Origin: Persicaria tinctoria
Taxonomy: Eukaryota > Streptophyta > Magnoliopsida > Caryophyllales > Polygonaceae
DNA length: 64,000 nt
Direction: 5' to 3'
Assembly (NCBI GenBank): GCA_037127255.1
Contig: JBANSL010000008.1
Span: 1,574,896-1,638,895 of the forward strand
Made by a program: the position numbers and the translations under genes
Shown here: positions 21,155-32,973 of the stretch, piece after piece
Layout: every line of letters begins with the position of its first letter
Numbering within the stretch: the first letter of the stretch is position 1
Notes under the pieces: model-generated
Seen by the model: only the letters and a program-made list of their open reading frames with translations
What the model was told of the DNA's origin: nothing
Database searches by the model: none

Positions 21155-21292
21155 ATGAAAAGGGCTTGGTAAAAATCCCGAAAGAGTTGGATAAAAATCC
21201 CGAAAGGATCTTGATACCCAAAAGGGTTGTCTAAATCCCGAAAGAGTTTGATAAAAATCCTGAAAGAGTCTTGATAAATCCCCGAAAAGGCT
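21155..21292. repeat. Degenerate short tandem repeat
   Basis: About five copies of AAAAATCCCGAAAGAGTTG with spacings of 20-40 bp; some copies contain CTTGATA between units. Unit borders are blurred. Confidence 0.65.
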
Positions 21293-21531
21293 TACAGGTG
21301 CACTCTCTATGAGGGCGGTTCTCGGCGGTGTTTCTGGTTAATTTTGATTAAAAAGTCGTCTATAAGATATTTTTAAAAATTTAGAACCATTTTTTGGAAT
21401 AAAATAGGAGAATTTATTCATGTATACATCAAGTTTTTTAAATAATATTTTTTAAAAAAATTGGTAAAATAATTAAATCTATTTGAGATTCTAATTTAAT
21501 TATAAAGCATAAAATATTATAATATTATAAT

Positions 21532-21534
<3 letters not shown>

Positions 21535-21614
<80 letters not shown>
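21535..21614. repeat. (AT)40 microsatellite
   Basis: Uninterrupted AT dinucleotides over about 80 bp. Confidence 0.95.
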
Positions 21615-21616
<2 letters not shown>

Positions 21617-21670
21617 CATAATCCTAATAGAAATAGACAATAGGCGGTGATTTGTTAACCAAAAACATTT

Positions 21671-21719
21671 AATGAGTAGTTTTCTCTTTTTTTTTGGGTG
21701 CAAATGAGTAGTTTTCTCT
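21671..21719 (-). mobile_element. Tail-only retroposon insertion with 17-bp TSD
   Basis: AATGAGTAGTTTTCTCT is repeated exactly at 21671-21687 and 21703-21719, bracketing 15 bp (8 T then GGGTGCA). Read on the minus strand this is TGCACCC plus A8 between target duplications: a retroposition event that copied almost nothing but the tail. Confidence 0.6.
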
Positions 21720-22229
21720 AATTTCTTTCCTAATAGGTCCTTAAGTGTAAAAAGTCTATATTTAACAGGTGGCTAAGTCTACAAGTCTATATATAACGGG
21801 TATTTTTATGTAAATTTCCCTAAAAATATCTTTCTCTTTAACATAGTGGGTACCTTGCTTGATTTTTCATAACATTAATTTTTAAAATTTTAAATAAGTG
21901 TGTATTATAAGTTGTTTAGTACAAGTTAAACTCTGAAACTTTAACTAATGAAATTTTAGGTTGATTTGGGGTGGTGGTTAGCATGAATATATATGTCATT
22001 TGTCGAGTTGAGCCATTTTTTTATTGAGTTATTTAATTTCAAATCAGTTCAGAATCATTTAATATTGGATATGATTATTACTAGCTCCAGAGATGTCAGA
22101 TATCATGAAAATTAATTTTATATAAGTTTTAAGTTTCAACTTTCAAGTACAAATTTAGTCAATAGATTTTTTAAAATATATTTTCTGTTAAAATAGGTTA
22201 ATAAAAACTATTGTATTTTACTTATTAAC

Positions 22230-22289
22230 CAACACTTATATAATATTTTTGTAATCTACAAGTCGTGTAAGGCACGGGTAATGAACTAG
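22230..22289 (+). mobile_element. 3' end of a decayed Helitron
   Basis: GTCGTGTAAGGCACGGGTA (degenerate hairpin, CGTG/CACG) followed by CTAG at 22286-22289 and T, the same arrangement as the Helitron ending at 8962. I could not fix its 5' end. Confidence 0.5.
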
Positions 22290-22299
22290 TATTGTACTG

Positions 22300-23554
22300 T
22301 GTAGTGATCCTGTATGGTATAAGGGGTACCTTGTATTGGGTATTAGTATCTCATGTATAAGTACTTAGAGGTTGTATTGAGTAAGAGCATGGGCATTGGG
22401 GGGTTTTTAGAGGGGTTTTTAGGGGGAATGTGTCAGGGAAAGGAGGAGAGAGGGAGGGGTTGGGTTAAAAACACACCCAAGGGTTTCCAACTTCCAAACT
22501 CCCCTAAAACCCCTTCAGGTGGGTCCCATGTAGGTATATGGGTGATTTTTACATTTTTTTTTATTTTTTTTGCATGAGCCATTCTACCTATATTGTATAA
22601 TTTTATAGAATTTTAGCTAGTTTTTAGTCATTAAATATAAAAAATAAAAAATAATCTTTTTATCAAAATTCATAATTTATTTTAAGCTATTAATAAACAC
22701 CAATATTATATATGTTGAAAAAAAATAATACATACATAAATAATGTACAACATAATATTTTTTTGCATATTGTATTATAAAAAAAATTAAAATTATTTTA
22801 GATATTATTAAAAAAAATATCTATTTATAGACACTAATATAAAATTAAATAAAATTGTTAAAGATGGTACAAAGATGTGAAGTCTTTGTTTCCACCGAAA
22901 TTGTTAATTAAAGATGAATTTATGAAAAATAAAATTAAATAATCTATTTCCCTATAAATATGTCCATCTCCTTCCCTTCTTCCACACATCCATTTAATGT
23001 ATGATGGAGAGTACTCTTTGTATTTTATTTTTAATGTTCTTGTATTTCGGTGTTTGTTTTGTTCCAATGAAGTTGTTTGCATTAAATTTTATCATCTATT
23101 TTTACATTTTGGATATTTTTTTAAAAAAATTATTATATACTATTATTATATTAATTAACGCAAAATATAATACATATATATAGATAATGTATAACATATT
23201 ATTATTATGTATATTTAAATATATAATAGATAATAATTGGTGAAAAGTAAATTAAGAAACTCTAAAAACTCATATGGATGTGGACGAAAAAGTAAGTTGG
23301 AGTTTTTAAGAAGAGAGAAAGTGATAAAGTGGTATTAAGAAACTCAAGAAACCCGCATTGATGCGGATGATCTGCATCAATATAGAAATGAATCATTCTC
23401 CTATCAATTTCTCTCTTCTGTAACTCTCTCTTCCTCTCTACTTCTCACCTCTTTCCTTTCTATCTTCTCATCCCTTTGTCAATTCAATCTAGATCAGTAG
23501 CAATGGAGATGGTTTTGACAAGAGTTGGCCTCTTCTAATAGCAGGGTCATAACA
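22300..23554 (+). repeat. 5' LTR (interrupted)
   Basis: LTR sequence at 22300-22385 and 23373-23554; the intervening 987 bp is a nested MITE. It ends ..GGGTCATAACA just before the primer site. Confidence 0.88.
22386..23372. mobile_element. MITE nested in the 5' LTR, about 987 bp
   Basis: Absent from the 3' LTR. The left end GAGCATGGGCATTGGGGGG and the inverted right end (CCCGCATTGATGCGGATGAT) form imperfect TIRs of the common plant 'GAGCATCCGCATNNATG' type. The inside is very AT-rich. The target duplication is unclear (GCAT occurs at both junctions). Confidence 0.65.
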
Positions 23555-23555
23555 G

Positions 23556-23568
23556 TGGTATCAGAGCC
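23556..23568 (+). promoter_or_regulatory. Primer-binding site for initiator tRNA-Met
   Basis: TGGTATCAGAGCC, one base after the 5' LTR; the standard minus-strand primer site of plant Copia and Gypsy elements. Confidence 0.9.
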
Positions 23569-23629
23569 TTCGTTTCCTCCGACCAATTCACGATTTTTTC
23601 TTGAAAGTTTTGATCGGCCATGGTAGACG

Positions 23630-25449
23630 GTGACTGACGGAATCGGGAATCCCTCGGCGATGACGGAGTCGGCAGTGGCGGAGTCTTTGTTCTCGGATTC
23701 TGGGCAGAGTGAATGGGAAGAAAGCAATCGCAGATTCTACCGAACACTCAACGAGATTCGCATTCGGCAAGGTGTGCCGCCGATCAGTCACCCCTCCTTA
23801 CAAATCGAGAATCAAGAAAACCAACGATCGGTTTTCGTCAAGATTCAATTCGAGAAATATGCAATCTCGGATGAAGTTTTATATCAGGTTTTCTCAGGAT
23901 TTGGTGTTATTGAGAACATTGAACGGTTTGATTCTCCAATGGGTTCCACTCGCAAATCCGTTTTCAGCACAAGGCGTCGGTGATCCAGGCGTTCAGTGCG
24001 CTCAATGGGAGGGATATCTATGACAATTGCTGTCAATTAGAGTTGCTCTTGGTAGAGGAAATTGAAACGGAGCCGTCAAATTCCACCGAGGACGAACTAG
24101 CCCAAATCGCTCAGGATTCATCAAGAAAATTCGATCAGAAGTTCGAGGTGTTCTCAGATTTGGTTCTTAGTAAGCCAGGTGTGGAGTTGGTCGACGATTC
24201 TAAACACCCGATAAAGACGATTGCCCCAATCGTGCAAGACGCAACTGAGACTCTTGATGGAAGCCACCAATCTGCCTTTGAATTGCCAAGAAGTGTCCGT
24301 CAGAAGCACAAGGAGGGTCTAGAGTCGTCTATGGCAAGACAAGGCACGGAAATAGTGGAAGAGTTCAACAAAATCGAACAAGAAGACGACTTGGACGAGT
24401 ATAACGAAAAGTTCGAGGATCTGCGCGTCGGGATGCTAGCCTACAATCCCGACCTACCGGAGATGTACTTTGTAACCAGTTACATCAGGGGACTCCGACC
24501 GGAGGTCAGGTTACTGGTTAAGATTGGGAGGCCGGAAAGCTTAGCGGCTGCATTGAAGCTTTCCCAATTGCACAACAAAGGAGTACAGGCAATGCTTCGG
24601 ATTTCTAAGAATCCATGGAGGACGCTCGATTCGGAAACCCTGTTTGTCGAAGATGAGGCCTTAGAATTCACACAAGGCGGAGAAAACCCAGGAGTGGATC
24701 GACGACTGATCGACGACGGCGAGTATGGAAAAGATCTAGCGCACAACGAAGAAATTGCAGATTCATTCGAAGTGTTAAACCAAGAAATCAAGGAGGTCCC
24801 AGATGATCTTCTAAATCAGTCTAAGAGTTCGGTGCAGGATGAGTTGAAGATCAATTCAATGCCATTCAATGACGACGACCGTGAAAAGCGTCCAAATCAA
24901 CAGAGAACTTTCAAGGTAAATCGCAAACCCTCTAAACCTCTCATCTATGGTGGTGAAATCAACTGGTTGGCTGAATTGGTGATCCTCTTGATTGAACTAA
25001 TGGAAATTAGGCTGGCAAATTCTAGAATAGATTCATTTGATTGTTGGAGAAACATTAGTGCACTCAAGGTGTTTGTGAAAATGCCCAAAAGAGAATTCGA
25101 GTTAGTGACAAGGGTGATGGTTGAGGCGTGCTGCTCATATCATCATCGACTTGAGTCGAGAGCCTTTAATCTTTACAAGTCGATCACATGGCCTTTTGAT
25201 AAAGGAAGAGCTAGTATCAGGCTAGATGTTCTCATTGAAAGTTGCTCTAGTTTGATCGTCGGTCCGGGTCAAACAGGGGATAAAACATGGCTAGTGTTCG
25301 ATCCAGGAGGAATGTGTCACATGGGATCAGTCAAGAATGCTATGTTCCTTGAGGGGTTACTGTTTTTTGATATAGAGGGAGTTGCTACTGAATTAGTGAA
25401 GGCATATTCGCTCATTGATTGTATTTTGATTTTTGATCCGGGTGGATAA
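23630..25449 (+). pseudogene. gag-like polyprotein with N-terminal PTB-like RRM, one frameshift
   Basis: Frame A (23630-23983) and frame B (open from about 23960 to 25449) join through a frameshift near 23935-23960. Across the join one reads VFVKIQFEKYAISDEVLYQV, FSGFGVIENIERF, then QHKASVIQAFSAL and NGRDIYDNCCQLELLL. This matches the RRM of polypyrimidine-tract-binding proteins (beta1, helix 1 'VLYQVFS', helix 2 'AFSALNGRDIY', beta4 'CCQLEL'). From residue ~120 of frame B the EEFNKIEQEDDLDEYNEKF block and YIRGLRPEVR are typical of the retrotransposon gag domain (Retrotrans_gag). The C-terminal third has ITWPFDKGRAS and WLVFDPGG, seen in plant gag-only elements. No CCHC knuckle is visible. 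Confidence 0.7.
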
Positions 25450-26032
25450 AGTGTATCTACTCATGTATGGCGAGATGATCTTGGTGGGCTGTTTGAGTGT
25501 TGTTGGGTGAAGCTAGCTGATGGAGATGGTGCTACTTTCAAACGGGTACATGGATGGTGCAACAATCAAGAGCATACAACCAGCCACACATCTGTTTGTT
25601 CAGTTGGGTTACAACTGATTAGTTGATGGTGTTATGTTGCTAGTCTCAAAGTCACTCAAGTTAGCCCATTTTCAATGCCTTTTGATGGAGTAAGGAAGCT
25701 AGCTGCTATGGCTGATTTTCACAACTGTACGTCCTTGACAATGCAGTACTGGTGGCTTGAAAGCTGCAATTGGTGACATTAGCTAGGCTAGTGTCTACAA
25801 TGAAAGGTACAAGACACTACTATGGATGAATATGGGTGCTGTACTAGCTTCCATTAGCTTCAAGTCAATGAGATGAGCTTGCCAAATATTTTGTGGGTAG
25901 GACATGGCTAGCAATTGGACTTTGCACTTGCTATCATAAATAGTTTTGGAGTATTGTACATGAGTTTTTTTTTTTTTTTTTTTTCATTTCACATATAAGC
26001 TTTGGGACAAAGCTTTTGTAAGGGGGGAGTAA

Positions 26033-26300
26033 TGTAATGATCCTATATGGTATAAGGGGTACCTTGTATTGGGTATTAGTATCTCATGTATAAGTACTTA
26101 GAGGTTGTATTGAGTAAGGGCATCAATATAGAAATGAATCATTCTCCTATCAATTTCTCTCTTCTGTAACTCTCTCTTCCTCTCTACTTCTCACCTCTTT
26201 CCTTTCTATCTTCTCATCCCTTTCTCAATTCAACCTAGATCAGTAGCAATGGAGATGGTCTTGACAAGAGTTGGCCTCTTGTAATAGCAGGGTCATAACA
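26033..26300 (+). repeat. 3' LTR, 268 bp
   Basis: TGTAATGATCCTATATGG ... GGGTCATAACA, preceded by the polypurine tract at 26020-26030. It is intact and shows the uninterrupted form of the 5' LTR. Confidence 0.9.
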
Positions 26301-27401
26301 TATTGTTTGATCATACTTAATCCGAAGAAATATATTTGTCATACGACAATGCATTCATTTTTGTGTGATGTTAACCCAATTTATTGTATGGTGTTTTAAG
26401 TTATAAAACTTGATCATAAACTATGAAAGTCCATGTGTATGTTTTAGTTAGATTCTTTTTTTTTTTTTTTTTTTTTTTTATGATGAGTAACCCATCTTCG
26501 ACGATAAACCCCGAGCATGTGATCCAGCTGGTAAGAGTCACGTATCAGATAAACCGGCTTGCGTCGACCGACTCGATCAATTGGTAGGGAACAAGGTAAA
26601 CTTAGGTTTTTCAACCAAGGAAAGAGACGGAGACATAGATAAAACCCGAGACCTCCCTACTCCTCCCCTTACTCCTTACCATTATACTTTGACTCTTCCT
26701 TTTTCTCACCCCTTCCTAATCAATACGTAGTATTCAATACTCAAATAAACTTTTATAATCTCCCTCTATATTTCTATTTAATTACTTTTTTTGATAAAAC
26801 TTTTTATATTATGATATTGGTGCATTAAGAGGGACTTGTCATAAAATAGCAAATTGCTTTTACTTAATTACTCTCTGAAGGATATTTTTTCAATTATATT
26901 GCTAAGCTGTAAAACATCAAGATCATTTAAGTCAAAGAGGATTTGCATATTAAAATATCGATTGTTCCAACTCATGTCCTAATGATATAAGTAATTAAGG
27001 ATTTTTTATATATATAATTATATAGTTAAAGATAGATTTAAAAAAAAAAAATTAAATAGAATGGAATCGACCAATTAGAATGCAGTTATCTCTACAAAAA
27101 TATGTTAGGCTAATATTTTTTAATAGAAAAATCGTTAGTAAAAAGGCATGAAAACCGGTCCGTTCTGTTTTTTTTTCCCTTTTAAAGGAAAACCGGCCCG
27201 TTAAAATAATTGCAAAAGCCGAAATTTGACCGTTTTGGCTTGTTGTAAAAGAAACCGGGAGAAAAATAGGGTCATACATCGGCGCAGGCCCAAACAAATT
27301 AGATCCCAAAACACTCTCATACGGCAATCGATTCGGCTAAGCTGTTTCCTCCGATTTTCTTCAATACCAATCAACCAATTTTCTCCAGTTAAGGGATAAC
27401 C
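26301..27401. other. Intergenic and RPN2 promoter side
   Basis: A T-run of about 24 bases (26456-26479) precedes about 200 bp of GC-richer DNA (26480-26690) that may be a minus-strand retroposon; no target duplication seen. The final 300 bp are the upstream and 5' leader region of RPN2. Confidence 0.45.
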
Positions 27402-30400
27402 ATGGCGACGATGGTGAGCTCGGCGGGCGCGTTGTTGGCAATGCTCAGCGAGAGTCATCCAGCACTCAAGCTTCACGCCCTTACCAATCTCAACGCTTTT
27501 GCTCACTATCTCTGGCCCGAGATTTCTACCAGCATTCCCCTCATGTAATCTTTGCTTCTTCTTTGTATTATTATTGATTTTGAATTTAATTGTTTTGGTT
27601 TGTATTGCGGTTCTTCTCTTTGTATGGTTAGATCTTGAATTTTGCTGCTTCTTGTTTGCTATTTAGGGTTTTGCTTCTTTTTTTTCTTCCTGTCTGCAAT
27701 AGTATTCAATTGGGTTATTCACGGTGTGTTTGCGGGTTGAAACGTGTTCTAATTGATATTCCGTAGATATTAGGGTTCTTCGGGTAAAGGGGATTATGAA
27801 TTCGGCAGAGTTTGCAATCAATTTAATACAAGCTATGTTGCAGGCTTTAATTCTTTTCTTCTTGCGCTGATTAGGGGATTAACCGTTCCAATTGCAGCTT
27901 GTAACTAGTGAGTGATGTAGACTATATTTAATTGATTCCTTTGATTGCAGAATTTTACTAGTGTCACTCGAAATAAGCATGTTCTTTTTCTACTACTTTG
28001 ATTCATGGTGATCGTTAATTTGATAATGGATTTTTTTTTGTATTTTCCTGTATTTAAGAGGATTCTTTTCCTACTATGTCCTGTACCAACGATAACTTTT
28101 GCTTGGTACCAAAACTATTTAGGGAGGAACAGTCTTTATGATAGTATATCCTTGATAATTTGCTCTTCTTGAAGAATTATGAAGCGAAAGAATTAAAAGA
28201 TTGTGTTAACGTCTCCTATATTCATTCCCTTTTTCTTTAAGTGGCATCCCATGAATTTTATGTTTTATACTTCTATGTACCATTTGATTATGTACAGAAC
28301 TGCATTCCTTGCTGTATGATATACCATTTGATACGGGTTGTCTGGCCCAAGATAAAGTATGTTTGACCTGTGAATTTGTATTCATAAGGTCATAGTTTTA
28401 TGTTTGCAGAGAAAGTTTGTATGAAGATGAAGAGTTCTCCCAAAGGCAGCTGGCTGCATTGGTTGCTTCAAAGGTATTATTTGTGGGGCACCTTCTATGC
28501 GCACATTTCAGTTTTCCTAGATGCTGTATATGCTTTTCAAAAGGAAAATCAAATCTGATTTTAATTTATAAACACCAAACTCTTGAAATCCAAAATTCGT
28601 GCACTTGCATTGTAGTACTAGAAAGCAAACTCTCTTATTACCTAGCATTTTTTAGTAGGAGGTATGCTCATTTGCCTTGTGCATTGTATTGCAGATGGAT
28701 CCCCGTGTATAATTTCCCGCTATGTATTAGTATGGAATGAATGCAGAGTTTCTTTACCACTTAGTGTCTTTATTTTATATTTTATTTTTTTAAACGAATA
28801 GTTATATTGTAGAAGCTATCAAGGTGTGAGTGTGTGATGTATCAGACATCTTTCTAAGCCCTGGTTGCCAGTTTACATTAAATGGAATCCTTTTGGTTAT
28901 TTTTTTCGTCTTTTTGTTATTCTCCACAGGTTTTCTATTATCTCAGTGAGTTGAATGACTCATTATCATATGCGCTGGGAGCTGGTACTTTATTTGATGT
29001 TTCGGAGGAATCTGATTATGTCCGGACTCTTCTTGGTATGCTTTATCTCATATCAATTCTTCCATATATGTTAACAATATTCTCAGATGTCTTATACTAT
29101 TTTAATTAACCTATGGATGAAGATGTGGATTTTTCTTTTCTTTATGATTACGTCAGACAAAGCTATAGATGAGTATGCTAGTCTTAGGACAAAGGCTGCC
29201 CAGTCAAGTGAAGAGGCATCAAAAATTGATCCTCGGTTGGAAGCAATTGTGGAGAGATTATTGGAGAAGTATGACTTCTCCTCCTGTTTCTGATACATAT
29301 ATGTGTATTCTTAAATGGTTAGGCTAAATTTCGCTTTATTTAGGTGCATTTTGGATGGAAGATATCAACAAGCTATTGGGATGGCCATAGAATGCCGAAG
29401 ATTGGATAAACTTGAGGAAGCAATAACAAGGAGTGATAATGTTCATGGAACTTTATCTTACTGCATCAATGTCTCACATTCATATGTCAACCGGAGGGAG
29501 TACAGACTAGAGGTGATAAGTCATAGATATGCTTCAGAATGAATAATATGTACATACAGTAGACTAGTAAATGATCGTGAAATACAGGAAGTGAGGAATT
29601 AGGTTTCACAAAATTTAATGAAATATAATGTCTAGTGTTTTATTTTATTTTACTTGTTTGGTTTTGCAGGTCCTTCGTCTGCTAGTCAAAGTGTTCCAGA
29701 AATCGCCATCTCCTGATTATTTAAGCATTTGCCAGTGTCTCATGTTTTTGGATGAGCCTGAAAGCGTGGCCAGCATATTGGAAAGGCTTCTACGTTCAGA
29801 GGAAAAGGATGATGCCTTACTTGCATTTCAAATAGCCTTTGATCTTGTAGAGAATGAACGCCAGGCTTTTCTGTTGAATGTGAGGGACCGTCTTCCGAAT
29901 CCGAAGACACGTGCACCAGAGCAAGTGCAGCCTGCACCTCAGGAACAGGAGTCTACTCAGAATGATAATGCAAATGCTTCTGAGGATGCCCAAATGACAG
30001 AGACCACAAATATATCTGATGCAAGTGTGCCTGAAGTAGATCCCAAAGAAGCGGTTTATGCAGAGAGGTTAACTAAAATCAAGGGAATATTATCTGGTGA
30101 GACATGTATCCAGTTAACATTGCAGTTTTTGTATAGTCACAACAAGTAAGATACTCTTCTGTTGCTCATTTCTCGCGTCTTCAAAATTTTCGTACACTTT
30201 CCCTTCATTAATAAAAATGCAATGTTTTTGCTTAGGTCGGATCTTCTGATTCTAAAGAGGATAAAACAGTCTGTTGAAATGAGAAATAGTGTTTGCCACA
30301 GTGCAACAATTCATGCAAATGCTATTATGCACGCTGGTACCACGGTGGACACATTTCTTAGAGAGAACTTGGTATGCTAAAAGTCCTCATCTTTTTCAAT

Positions 30401-32973
30401 CCTTTTTATGTGTTCATGTAAATCATGTCATTTGTTTTTAAAATTCATCTGCTTACTTTATCATCCTAATGATTGATCAGGACTGGCTTAGCAGAGCCAC
30501 TAATTGGGCCAAATTTAGTGCAACTGCCGGGTTGGGTGTTATTCACAGGGGCCACTTGCAACAGGGTAGATCATTAATGGCACCTTACTTGCCACAGAGC
30601 GGGTCCGGAAGTGCTGGGAGTCCATACTCTGAGGGTGGAGCTCTCTATGCCCTTGGTTTGATCCATGCCAACCATGGTGAAGGCATCAAGCAATTCCTTC
30701 GTGATAGCCTTCGCAACACCAATGTCGAGGTGATGAGTTTTCCAAGAGAAAATTGCTTTGCATTTCAATCATTTGCATGATGACCAACTCTGGGGTTGAT
30801 ACAGGTTATTCAACATGGTGCATGTTTGGGTCTCGGTCTGGCCGCTCTTGGAACAGCTGATGAAGATGTTATTGAGGACATAAAGAATGTGCTATATACA
30901 GACAGTGCCGTCGCAGGAGAGGCTGCTGGTATAGCTATGGGTCTACTTTTGGTTGGCACTGCCAGTGATAAGGCTGGTGAGATGCTCTCTTATGCACACG
31001 AGACTCAACACGAGAAGATCATCAGGCATGGCTCCTGCAGCTTTTTTACTCGAGTCCCGAGCTTTACCTGTCGCTCTTGTTTGTTTATTTATGTCTATTT
31101 TGTGGAGCAGGGGTATAGCTTTAGGTATTGCACTTACAGTTTATGGAAGAGAAGAAGAGGCTGATACGTTAATTGAGCAGATGACTCGTGACCAAGATCC
31201 TATAATCAGATATGGCGGCATGTACGCACTAGCATTGGCCTATAGTGGGACGTCTAACAATAAGGCCATCCGTCAGCTTCTGCACTTTGCAGTGTCTGAT
31301 GTGAGTGATGATGTTAGGCGAACAGCGGTCTTAGGGCTGGGCTTTGTACTGTACTCGGAGCCTGAGCAGGTTAATCCCTCGTACAACTTATGATCTCAAC
31401 AAAATGCTTGAACTTTTGATGCTGGTCTTGGTTACTTCATAAATACTTCTGGTTGGTTGTGGAAAATCGGTAGCTATATCTCGAGGGGAGATGCTATTTA
31501 GTAGAAGATACTAATATTTGTTTTCTTCTCGCCACTCAATCTTGTCTTTGCTATGATTTCTATTGGTTACTTTAACTGGGTGTAGTTAGTGGATATTCTT
31601 CAGGTTCCTTGTGATCTTCCCTTGTCTCATCTGCCTTTTTTTCCCATTGAGTCGTCTAATCCTTGTGACTTCTTTGATATGCAGACCCCGCGTATTGTGT
31701 CGTTACTGTCAGAATCATACAACCCTCATGTCAGATATGGAGCAGCTCTAGCAGTAGGCATTTCATGTGCTGGTACGGGGATGAGTGAGGCAATATCCTT
31801 GCTGGAACCATTGACGTCAGATGTGGTTGATTTTGTTCGTCAAGGAGCACTGATTGCCATGGCCATGGTCATGGTTCAGATTAGTGAAGCTAGCGATTCT
31901 CGTGTTGGAGCTTTCAGGTTCATTCATCTTATCTTGCTTCTCTAATACTAAATGAGTTAAATGGAATTTTCTATAATAAACAATGAAAAAACAGATGTGT
32001 TTCACACTCTCTCAGCTTATCATTTATGTGCTATGTTATCATTCCAGACGGCAATTGGAGAAGATAATTCTCGACAAGCATGAAGACACTATGAGCAAGA
32101 TGGGAGCAATTTTAGCTTCCGGGATCCTTGATGCCGGTGGAAGGAATGTTACTATTAGGTTGCTTTCTAAGACAAAACATGATAAAGTTACTGCAATCAT
32201 TGGCCTAGCTGTCTTCAGTCAGTTCTGGTATTGGTATCCTCTTACCTACTTCATAAGTTTGTCATTCTCACCAACGGCATTCATTGGGCTGAATTATGAT
32301 CTGAAAGTTCCGAGTTTTGAGTTCTTATCCCACGCAAAGCCTTCCCTGTTTGAGTACCCTAAGCCAACTACGGTTCCTGCTGCTACGTCAGCGGTGAAGC
32401 TTCCAACTGCCGTCCTCTCAACATCAGTAAAGGCAAAAGCTAGGGCAACGAAGAAAGAAGCGGATCAGAAGGCAGCTGCTGGTGACAAGGCATCTGCATC
32501 AGAATCAAAGGGAAAATCGTCTTCAGAAAAGGATGGTGAATCCATGCAGGTACTTCACCATGTCATTTTTACGCTTTCCACATTTCGGCTTAATCTTCTA
32601 TTTCGGCTCTTATTTTGGACTGGTTTTAATTGGATAGGTTGATGGTAGCACCTCAGAGAAGAAGGCTGAACCCGAGCCATCTTTCGAGAAGTTAACAAAT
32701 CCAGCGAGAGTCGTCCCTGCTCAGGAAAAATTCATCAAGTTCTTGACGGACAGCAGATACGCGCCAGTGAAATTGGCCCCTTCAGGATTCGTTCTACTGA
32801 GAGACCTGCGTCCCTCGGAGCCCGAGGTTTTGTCTTTGACCGACGCTCCCTCCTCTACCGTGGGATCCACCACCGCCACCACTACCTCCCAGCAGGGATC
32901 AGCTGCAGCTACGGCAGCCATGGCTGTCGACGAGGAGCCTCAGCCTCCCCAGCCATTCGAATACACCTCATGA
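27402..32973 (+). CDS. RPN2: 26S proteasome non-ATPase regulatory subunit 1 homolog (RPN2), 1001 aa, 13 exons
   Basis: Exons: 27402-27544, 28410-28473, 28930-29035, 29157-29268, 29344-29512, 29670-30145, 30236-30371, 30481-30729, 30805-31025, 31111-31369, 31685-31917, 32048-32549, 32638-32973 (3006 nt, all phases agree). RPN2 is the large scaffold of the 19S base and carries RPN13 and other ubiquitin-handling subunits. Proteasome/cyclosome repeats run from about residue 410 to 750, each with a G-A-L-G pattern ([55 protein letters not shown]). Residues ~840-900 are a Lys/Ala/Ser-rich loop. The C-terminus [13 protein letters not shown] matches the acidic Pro-Phe-Glu-Tyr tail that binds the RPN13 PRU domain in animals and yeast. 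Intron 9 (31026-31110) has a GC donor (CAG/GCATGG). Length matches Arabidopsis RPN2a/b (about 1004 aa). Confidence 0.96.

Larger units (their letters stand above)
20862..22229. other. Intergenic with simple repeats
   Basis: Holds the AAATCCCGAAAGAGT repeat (21155-21292), an (AT)n tract (21535-21614) and a tail-only insertion (21671-21719), described separately. No gene seen. Confidence 0.5.
22300..26300 (+). mobile_element. LTR retrotransposon, gag-only, with MITE in its 5' LTR
   Basis: The 3' LTR is 26033-26300 (268 bp, TGTAATGATCC to GGGTCATAACA). The 5' LTR is 22300-23554, split by an insertion; its two parts (86 and 182 bp) also total 268. The LTRs differ at about six sites by eye, so the insertion is fairly young. 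The primer-binding site TGGTATCAGAGCC (23556-23568) follows after one base and matches the 3' end of initiator tRNA-Met. A purine tract AAGGGGGGAG precedes the 3' LTR. Flanks TACTG and TATTG agree in 4 of 5 bases. Only a gag-like frame is visible; I found no protease, RT or integrase, so this is a gag-only (TR-GAG-like) element. Confidence 0.9.

Noticed and set aside
26456..26690. Poly(T) run plus ~200 bp, possible minus-strand retroposon
   Set aside because: I found no target duplication or coding motif, and the order of tRNA-like words is opposite to the tail.
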